This document shows positions 35,376 through 41,204 of a DNA stretch of 41,204 bases, in pieces. The stretch spans positions 1 through 41,204 of the forward strand of contig JAIELX010000110.1 of NCBI GenBank assembly GCA_019752635.1. Direction: 5' to 3'. How positions within the stretch are numbered: the first letter of the stretch is position 1; every line of letters starts with the position of its first letter. This DNA is from Candidatus Obscuribacterales bacterium. Lineage in GTDB: Bacteria; Cyanobacteriota; Vampirovibrionia; Obscuribacterales; Obscuribacteraceae. Under the pieces are notes generated by a model that worked only from the letters and a program-made list of their open reading frames with translations, searched no databases and was not told the DNA's origin. The position numbers and the translations under genes were made by a program.

Positions 35376-35447
35376 TGGGCGATGAGAGACTCGAACTCCC
35401 AACCCCCTCGGTGTAAACGAGGTGCTCCACCATTGAGCTAATCGCCC
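35376..35447 (-). tRNA. trnV: tRNA-Val (anticodon TAC)
   Basis: 72 nt on the minus strand. Acceptor stem GGGCGAT pairs with ATCGCCC, discriminator A at 35376. D arm GCTC/GAGC, anticodon stem CCTCG/CGAGG around loop TTTACAC with anticodon TAC, five-base variable loop, T arm GGGAG/CTCTC with loop TTCGAGT. It reads GUA and probably other Val codons. CCA is not encoded. A terminator follows at 35333-35363. Confidence 0.97.
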
Positions 35448-35718
35448 GAAGAGTTTTAAGTGTATCACGACTGCCACGTTCTTTGTGCCCGACCGCCGCA
35501 AAAGTACGCAATCAAACGTAGCTAAATGCCAAAAGTCATGCAGGGCAGGCGCCCAGAGGGCTTGACATTAACCGGCTACGCGTAACCAGTCCCTTTACGT
35601 ATCGAGATCTGGCTGGCACCATCGATCCCCCGAGCTTACGACGTTCACCACTGCCTAGTACGCGGGTACAGCGCTGGAGGCGGATGGATCAAGGCAGCCC
35701 GGATTCGGGGCACTCGCG

Positions 35719-38001
35719 CTACCGTGCTTGCTGAGCTTCCCCTGGATCAGCAGTGTCGGGAAAACGGCGCCCCCCGGTCTTAGAGCAAGACTCCACCAGT
35801 CGACGGACCTCCGCTAACTTAGCTTTGTCTCCGCGCTCATTGAGGAGCTTCAAGTAGTCAGTCTGAGCAGGAGCGATTTGTCCATAACAACTACGGACTG
35901 GCAGTGCGGCCTCAAAGTAAGTTAGTGCCAGGTCCTTCATTCCTCGGCGGTAAGAGATGGAACCGAGACACCAATTGGCACGGGCCCGAACATCAGCATT
36001 CTCCGGCAGTTCCTCCCCGCCATCCAGGCACCGCAAAAAATACTTTTGTGCGGCATCGAAATTGCCGCGCAAAAACTCAATTTCGCCCGCTGTCTCGTCG
36101 CACCGACGCCCAAGGAGCGAAACTTTGTCAACCTTGACCAGCAGTCTGCGGGCTTCCGCAATGGACTTCTCTGCTCGGTCAAGCTCGCCGAACCTCAGGA
36201 GCATCATGGTCCGAACAATAGCGAGATTTGCCTTTGACCGAAAAAGCTGTTCTCCCTTCGACTCAGGAAGACGCTGCAAAGATTGCGCGGCATCATCTAA
36301 AAATCTTTGCCATCCCAAACCATCGTCAATCGTACTTGAAAGTGCGGCGGCTTCCATTTGAATGCCAGCCACAACATACTCTTCCGACGTAAACGACAGG
36401 GCTTTCTTGCGTAGCTCTTCGAGTTTCGCGGCCGCTTGCTTTTTGCAGTTCATGCCGCTCAGCCATTGCGCCTCCCGAAGCAAACAAAATGCATATTGCA
36501 CGTCGGTATCAAGGCAATACATTCTTGCCTTTCCGAGTTCTGCCCACGCAGCAGGATAATTGTGCTGAGCCATGTACAACTCGTTCATTCGCAGGTGCCA
36601 CTTTGCCAAAGTCTCCCCACGAATACCCAAGCGATGAAACAATTTTCCAACCGCATTGAGACACTCAGCGGCGGTTTCAGTATCATCAGTCACAAGAGGG
36701 CTAGCAGCACCGTCAATCAAAAGACCCAAATGAACATGATGAGGATAGCTAATCGGTTCCATTCGATCGACAGCTCTTACAAAATATTCGGACGTTCGCT
36801 TCATTCGCATCGGTTGCGACCGAACCTCCTTCGAGCACATGAGTTCAGCGGCGCAGAAGGCAGCTATTCTATGTTTCCTTTCCGTCTCTGCACGATGCAT
36901 CAACTCTTCATAAGCCAATCGACGTGCTACGCTGTCATCCATAGCGTTGATGGCATCAAATGCGGACGTTACGGGACGATCCTTCAACTGCGTTTGCACC
37001 ACATCAAACCGTTCCGTGGTGGACTTGTGTTGATAGAGAATGTTTGCCACTACACACAGTACGAAAAAAACAGATATTGCCAAAAGCGCTTTTCGGGAAG
37101 CCACGGAACGCGTCGCCTTTCTGTCGCCTTCATCTGCTCCCTCCTCCGGTAATGTACTGAAGGCTGCGATCAATTCGTCCATGGAAGAATATCGATCCGC
37201 AGGATCACGAGCGAGGCACCGAAGTACAATGCGTCCAAGCGCGGGATCGTCGCTTCCAAGTAAGCGCTTTTCCAAAGTTTCCCTTGGTTCGTGCAAATGC
37301 TTATACATTACTTCCATTATCGTCTCGCCCTCATAGGGCGGACGTCCGGTCAAGCACTCGCAGAGAATGGCACCGAGGGAGTAAATGTCGGCGCGGCGAT
37401 CGACTGGAGCGGTCGTACACTGTTCCGGGCTGATGTACAGAGGACTCCCCAGAACCACCCCCGTCTCTGTAATCGTATCCGACTCTTCAGTCGGTTCCGT
37501 AGAGCGAGCGATTCCAAAATCAGCCACTATGGGAGTAAGCGCCGCTGTCGGTTGGAGCAAAATGTTGGAGGGCTTCAAATCTCTGTGCACTATCCCTCTT
37601 TGATGCGCATATCGAACCGCCTCCATAATGGGAGGAAACAATTCTCGGATGAAAGAAACCGGCAACACGGGAACAGCGCGCAATCGGTCAGCTAAAGTCC
37701 CGCCGCCGATCCATTCCATGGCTAGATAGAAACGCTCGGCATCACGTCTTCCAAAGGAAAAGACCTTCACTATATTAGGATGAGCAAGAGAGCTCACAAT
37801 TTTCGCTTCGCGTCGCAATCGAGCAGCAGCCTGATCGTCGGCTTCGATCACTTTGATGGCGACCTCGCGATGAAGCAATCGCTGGTGCGCGCGAAAAACT
37901 GAGCTTACACTGTTGGACGCGACGAGTTCATGCACCTCGAAAACTTCGAGAAACTCTCCGTCCAAAGTTTCCTTGGCTAAATCGCTTTGATGTCCGTCCA
38001 A
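35719..38001 (-). CDS. PknB-type Ser/Thr kinase with C-terminal helical repeats
   Basis: 760 residues. N-terminal kinase (about 18-285): VAIKV with Lys50, HRDLKPSN (Asp141, Asn146), intact DFG (161-163), SPEQ (191-194) and ADIYSLGAILCECLTGRPPYEG. The glycine-rich loop is replaced by VASNSVSSVF, without the usual glycines. One membrane helix (about 313-333) leads into TPR-like repeats (YFLRCLDGGEELPENADVRA, LALTYFEAALPV), presumably outside the membrane as a sensor or docking part. The start is TTG 38001, since a stop codon lies immediately before it in frame; TTG 37965 is an alternative, with AAGGA just upstream. It begins 6 nt after the DoxX-like gene, so they should be cotranscribed. Similar layout to known bacterial STK-TPR receptors. 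Confidence 0.9.
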   Translation of the reverse strand: MDGHQSDLAKETLDGEFLEVFEVHELVASNSVSSVFRAHQRLLHREVAIKVIEADDQAAARLRREAKIVSSLAHPNIVKVFSFGRRDAERFYLAMEWIGGGTLADRLRAVPVLPVSFIRELFPPIMEAVRYAHQRGIVHRDLKPSNILLQPTAALTPIVADFGIARSTEPTEESDTITETGVVLGSPLYISPEQCTTAPVDRRADIYSLGAILCECLTGRPPYEGETIMEVMYKHLHEPRETLEKRLLGSDDPALGRIVLRCLARDPADRYSSMDELIAAFSTLPEEGADEGDRKATRSVASRKALLAISVFFVLCVVANILYQHKSTTERFDVVQTQLKDRPVTSAFDAINAMDDSVARRLAYEELMHRAETERKHRIAAFCAAELMCSKEVRSQPMRMKRTSEYFVRAVDRMEPISYPHHVHLGLLIDGAASPLVTDDTETAAECLNAVGKLFHRLGIRGETLAKWHLRMNELYMAQHNYPAAWAELGKARMYCLDTDVQYAFCLLREAQWLSGMNCKKQAAAKLEELRKKALSFTSEEYVVAGIQMEAAALSSTIDDGLGWQRFLDDAAQSLQRLPESKGEQLFRSKANLAIVRTMMLLRFGELDRAEKSIAEARRLLVKVDKVSLLGRRCDETAGEIEFLRGNFDAAQKYFLRCLDGGEELPENADVRARANWCLGSISYRRGMKDLALTYFEAALPVRSCYGQIAPAQTDYLKLLNERGDKAKLAEVRRLVESCSKTGGRRFPDTADPGEAQQAR

Positions 38002-38007
38002 TTAAAT

Positions 38008-38418
38008 TCAGTCTCTGCAGCTCCAGACCCAAAGAGCCAAAACGGCCTGAAAAGGAAGCCGCACGTACAGCACCCAGATTGGAATCTCGGGGAATCGGTC
38101 AGGATTCATCGCCATGTGTACATTAGCGGGAAAAACTGCAACCAGCAACATCACCAAAATCATCACTGAGGCAGGCTTTGTGCTTTTCCAGAGCAACCCC
38201 AGCCCAGCGAGTATCTCGACTACCCCCGATATATATACCAGTTCCAACGGGAACGGTATTTGAGGGGGCATTATTCGAAGGAAAACGGGGGTCTTCGCAA
38301 AGTGCAAAATGCCCACGAACACAAACAGAATGGTGCACAAGGGCGCGGAAACAATGCGCCAGCTCCTGGAAGGAACCGTGTCAGCCGAGGAGGAATGTCG
38401 TACGCCGTTCATGTCCAT
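38008..38418 (-). CDS. DoxX-like small membrane protein
   Basis: 136 residues from the chosen ATG 38418; in-frame ATGs at 38436 and 38484 are also possible and none has a strong ribosome-binding site. Four hydrophobic helices (APLCTILFVFVGILHF, LVYISGVVEILAGLGLLW, ASVMILVMLLVAVFPANVHMA, VLYVRLPFQAVLALWVW) and the GILHF and EILAGLGLL patterns are those of DoxX/DoxD-like integral membrane proteins, a family linked to redox or thiosulfate metabolism but mostly uncharacterised. The gene ends 6 nt before the kinase start, forming a two-gene unit. Confidence 0.8.
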   Translation of the reverse strand: MDMNGVRHSSSADTVPSRSWRIVSAPLCTILFVFVGILHFAKTPVFLRIMPPQIPFPLELVYISGVVEILAGLGLLWKSTKPASVMILVMLLVAVFPANVHMAMNPDRFPEIPIWVLYVRLPFQAVLALWVWSCRD

Positions 38419-38484
38419 CAGTAGGATCCATACCATCTTTTCGCGAATTCGCCAATAGATCAATCGTCGGTGTTTCCCGGGCAT

Positions 38485-39615
38485 TTTGAGTGGATCACCA
38501 GTCTCTCGAGGATTTTGGAGCGGGTGAACCTTGATAAAATTGACGTCGGAGAATGAATCGGGGAGTCTTGGTGCAGACGGATCGACCGCGCGTCCAGCTC
38601 CTCATTCCCGGCAGCTGGTCTGGCGACAGGTCCGCGAAAGGAAACAAAGCGGAGCCAGGTTAGCTTTCGCGGCTGCTTGATCGCGGTACTTCAATTCAAC
38701 TCCTGACTGTCGTGACCAACACCCGCACAAAACAAGAGCGGAACAACTAGTGCGAACACCAATGAGTTTGTTCCCACGCTATTCGCCAGGGATTTATCCG
38801 GCGCCATCCATTTGGCAGAAACAGCAAAAGTTCTTTGTCTGCTCGGACTGGCGCAGCGTAAAGTGCACCACTTCGGCGACACAGTTTTCGACTTCGGACA
38901 AGCGCCAAGTCTTCAGGACGGCAAGCTTTCTCACATAGAACGCGCAGATCGCGAAGATGATCAAGGAGTTCAAAACCGCAGCGAATTCTTGGACCGCTGC
39001 AATCGAGTCAGTAGAGCTTACCAATTCGGAATTGGCTAGCGCCCTTCGACTGCGCGTGGCAGCCAGACGCGAACAGTCACAGCAAGCTTCGGCAGCAGAG
39101 TAGCCGCTCAAGAAGAAGAAGAAGAAGAAGAAGAAGATCGAATTCGACTAACAGACGAGATTTGATCCAACCCAGTGCCAGAAAGATGACACGCTACTAA
39201 TGCGGGTGCGACGCGAAAGCGCCCGCCCTCTTGGAACTCGAAGGGCGCCAAATTTTTCGGCAATTCCCCTCTAGCTAATCGTAAACTGAGTTCCACTGGC
39301 TGTTCCCCATCAGAAGCGCGTTCTGAACTTTCGAAAACTCGCCAAGCAAAAAAATTCGCCAACAAGATGTGAGCGCGCTAATCTGCCCTGCGGCATGATA
39401 AGCCTTACTTCGAGTTCAAGCCGTTTTAAGAGTCTCAAATCTGGCAAGACTACGCCACTTGACACCGTTTGGAAGCCGGGAATCTTAGAGCGTTTTCAGC
39501 TTCGTCATTTCTGCAGGGCACCACATCGCCACCACAAAAAGATGAGATTGATTATATCTGTCCCGCAAAGGCTTGAAACAAGTAGCATTTACGGCACCAG
39601 TGGGATGACTACGCA
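38485..39615. other. Gene-poor region with hairpin and microsatellite
   Basis: About 1.1 kb without a convincing gene. A hairpin with 9-bp perfect arms (38632-38640 and 38664-38672) and a 23-nt loop lies near its left end. A (GAA)n tract is at 39110-39137. Short frames exist on both strands around 38713-39166: a minus-strand one (38794 to about 39111) contains a plausible membrane helix (VLNSLIIFAICAFYV), but all lack ATG starts. They may be gene remnants. Confidence 0.45.
39110..39137 (+). repeat. (GAA)n microsatellite, 28 bp
   Basis: A second uninterrupted A/A/G triplet run, again in a region of short or broken reading frames. Read in one plus-strand frame it gives a poly-Glu run; on the minus strand it gives poly-Phe, poly-Leu or poly-Ser. 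Confidence 0.95.
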
Positions 39616-39644
39616 TTGAGACATTAACAAATAATACCTATTCT
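39616..39644 (+). promoter_or_regulatory. Sigma-70-type promoter of beta-amylase gene
   Basis: -35 TTGAGA (39616-39621, five of six consensus) and -10 TATTCT (39639-39644, four of six) with a 17-nt spacer. Transcription would start near 39651, giving a ~30-nt leader before ATG 39682. Confidence 0.5.
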
Positions 39645-39681
39645 GTATATAGCGTAATAAATCCCGCAATCGGTTGGTGCC

Positions 39682-41204
39682 ATGCCGTTAGACAGTCCTG
39701 CGCACTTAAGCTTTGACGCGCCTTCATCCTTAGAGGCAAGAACTCGGCTGTCCGAACTGGCACATCTGCCACCACCATCGGAGCTGCTTAAGCCCATGGG
39801 CAGTGCGTCTTTGTCCAACAAGGCTCCGATGCCGGCCGAGTTGGTGCCGAAACAAAGTCTTCTCAATTTCGGGGTGAACAAAGTCACGGCAAACTTCATT
39901 TCCGACAATGAGACCCGAGAACAGTTCAATCACTACGGTTGCGAGTTTCTAAAAACAGCCAGTCTCTTTGCCGGCGGCAAAATTGGCATCGCCAGCACAT
40001 TCCTCACCTACGGTGCCGACCAGGCAAAGCTTGGAATGCCTCTGTCTCATCAGGTTGCGGACTTCACGATCGGCGGGCTCAAGGGTGAAGCGCTCAAAGG
40101 CATGTTCGCTGTCATTGGTGCACGTACCGATTTTGCTCCTACAAAAGGGGCTCTAATGGGACTTACAGCAAGATCCGCCGATATAGTATTTAGTCGCGAG
40201 ATGTTTGCCGATCCAAACAAACAAATCGCACGCTTGCAAAAGGATGCATTCAACCGCGACGTCATGTATATGGATGCGGGGTTGTTCCTGGCCGGCGAAG
40301 CACTTTTCACCGGCACAAACGCATTCACCAGGGGTGCGGTTACTGAGAATAAGATACTTTCCGGCATGGTCATGGGCGGATCGTTTGGCTTCGTAAACGG
40401 TACTTTCGCCGAAGCCGCACGACAACAATCGCTCAACGAACCGATTAACGTGCTCAAAGTCCTGAGAAGCGGCGGAATTGAAGCTTCAGTTGCGGCTCTT
40501 GGAGCCGGATTCGGCATGAAAGTCTCGGATCCAGTTCTTCATGCAAAAGTCGGACGCGCGGTTGGCGACACACTTGAAGCTGTCGGTTTGAATCCGCGAC
40601 CAACTTCGCGAGAATTCGTTGTTACCGGTGGCATGCCCGAATTGCACAAGTTCACCCGCGATGAGTTGGCGCATGCAGTCGCAACCGTTCGAGAGGTAAA
40701 ACGATTCCTCGGTGTTGAACGAATCGGCACCGAAAAGCAAGTACTGGTGGCACACCCGCAAGAAGTAGGCAAAGAGCGCCCGTTGCCTCAGCTTGCCGAT
40801 TTCATCGCCAGCTGCAATCCTGAAAAACTGGGAGCACCCCAACGCGCTGCGCACCTTTTTCCTGAAGGACGCGGTCCTTTGTATATGGAACTTGGTCAAC
40901 AAAGTCGAATGCGTATTTCGCTCGGCTACCCGGCAACGGCTAAACCATGGGCTTACAGAGACTCAGGAGCAACAACCAGGCTGGGCGGGCGAGACATCAC
41001 AATCAACGTGATGGCACCACTGATGATCGGAAACCCGCACGATGTAAACGATCCAAGCAAAATAGGCGAGTGGAAATCGTTCGAGTCGCAACTAGCCCAA
41101 GCGAAGAAACTAGGCATCGATGGCGTTTCCACCGATGTGTGGTGGGGGTTAGTTGAGCCGAAACAAGGTCAATTCAAATGGGGCTACTATGATCAGCTCA
41201 GCAC
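39682..41204 (+). CDS. Beta-amylase (GH14) with novel N-terminal region, partial
   Basis: Read from the sequence: ATG 39682 with GGTTGGTG upstream; 507 full codons to the window edge with no stop. The end is the start of a glycoside hydrolase 14 domain: INVMAPLMIGNPHDV, then IGEWKSFESQLAQAKKLGID and DGVSTDVWWGLVEPKQGQF (residues ~480-500), the beta/alpha-barrel strand 1-2 region with the invariant DVWWG. The catalytic glutamates lie beyond the window. GH14 releases maltose from starch or glycogen ends. The first ~450 residues are not GH14: an alternation of Gly/Ala-rich helices (AGGKIGIASTFLTYGAD, MVMGGSFGFVNGTFAEAA, GIEASVAALGAGFGM) with no signal peptide. I recognise no family for it; it may bind a membrane or partner. 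A promoter lies at 39616-39644. Confidence 0.85.
   Translation, partial: MPLDSPAHLSFDAPSSLEARTRLSELAHLPPPSELLKPMGSASLSNKAPMPAELVPKQSLLNFGVNKVTANFISDNETREQFNHYGCEFLKTASLFAGGKIGIASTFLTYGADQAKLGMPLSHQVADFTIGGLKGEALKGMFAVIGARTDFAPTKGALMGLTARSADIVFSREMFADPNKQIARLQKDAFNRDVMYMDAGLFLAGEALFTGTNAFTRGAVTENKILSGMVMGGSFGFVNGTFAEAARQQSLNEPINVLKVLRSGGIEASVAALGAGFGMKVSDPVLHAKVGRAVGDTLEAVGLNPRPTSREFVVTGGMPELHKFTRDELAHAVATVREVKRFLGVERIGTEKQVLVAHPQEVGKERPLPQLADFIASCNPEKLGAPQRAAHLFPEGRGPLYMELGQQSRMRISLGYPATAKPWAYRDSGATTRLGGRDITINVMAPLMIGNPHDVNDPSKIGEWKSFESQLAQAKKLGIDGVSTDVWWGLVEPKQGQFKWGYYDQLS

Noticed and set aside
35236..35511. 91-codon minus-strand frame
   Set aside because: Its middle is the translation of the tRNA-Val gene.
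36436..37152. 238-codon plus-strand open frame
   Set aside because: It lies wholly antisense to the PknB-type kinase, whose motifs are unmistakable.
38713..39166. Plus-strand frame through the 39110 microsatellite, broken by TAG at 39037
   Set aside because: No ATG or supported start and a competing antisense frame with a membrane helix; cannot be told from chance or decay.
39108..39365. Minus-strand frame ending in poly-Ser
   Set aside because: It needs a TTG start without ribosome-binding site, and its end is simply the microsatellite read as Ser.

Overview
The window looks like chromosome of a Gram-negative-type, signalling-rich environmental bacterium. Serine/threonine kinases fused to membrane and helical-repeat domains, many secreted or lipoprotein hypotheticals, TadE-like proteins and an AddAB-type nuclease fit the Melainabacteria/Vampirovibrionia lineage (Candidatus Obscuribacter-like). 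That assignment is inference from gene content; no marker gene here settles it. Nothing indicates a plasmid, prophage, insertion sequence or CRISPR array.

Layout. Positions 1-7918 are an envelope and sensory block: the start of a secreted repeat protein (minus), a secreted FecR-like protein, two paralogous TadE-like membrane proteins flanking a divergent membrane/helical-repeat protein, and a histidine kinase/OmpR-type response regulator pair. Positions 8105-12724 hold hypothetical and possibly decaying genes. Two reading frames there are closed by TAG and then stay open in the same frame. A WapI-like protein and an atypical kinase-like protein lie between them. Positions 12844-15464 carry an SDR-DUF2867 oxidoreductase and a secreted Pro/Glu-rich protein.

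Positions 15461-23300 (minus) form a tight cassette: two paralogous kinases with N-terminal multi-spanning membrane regions and C-terminal kinase domains, joined by a GTGA stop/start overlap, followed 5 bp later by a membrane-anchored TPR protein. A GNAT acetyltransferase, a lipoprotein and a coupled AddB-like/AddA-like helicase-nuclease pair follow (23774-31765).

Positions 31890-35108 contain small hypotheticals, several with very acidic N-termini. A tRNA-Val(TAC) with its own terminator sits at 35333-35447. A PknB-type kinase with C-terminal helical repeats follows a DoxX-like gene (35719-38418, minus). After a gene-poor 1.2 kb stretch, a promoter leads into a long protein running off the right edge. 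It has an undescribed glycine-rich N-terminal region of about 450 residues and the start of a GH14 beta-amylase domain.

The strongest candidates for something undescribed are the inverted-topology kinase pair with its TPR partner, the TadE-like twins with a near-identical C-terminal module, and the N-terminal region of the beta-amylase protein.
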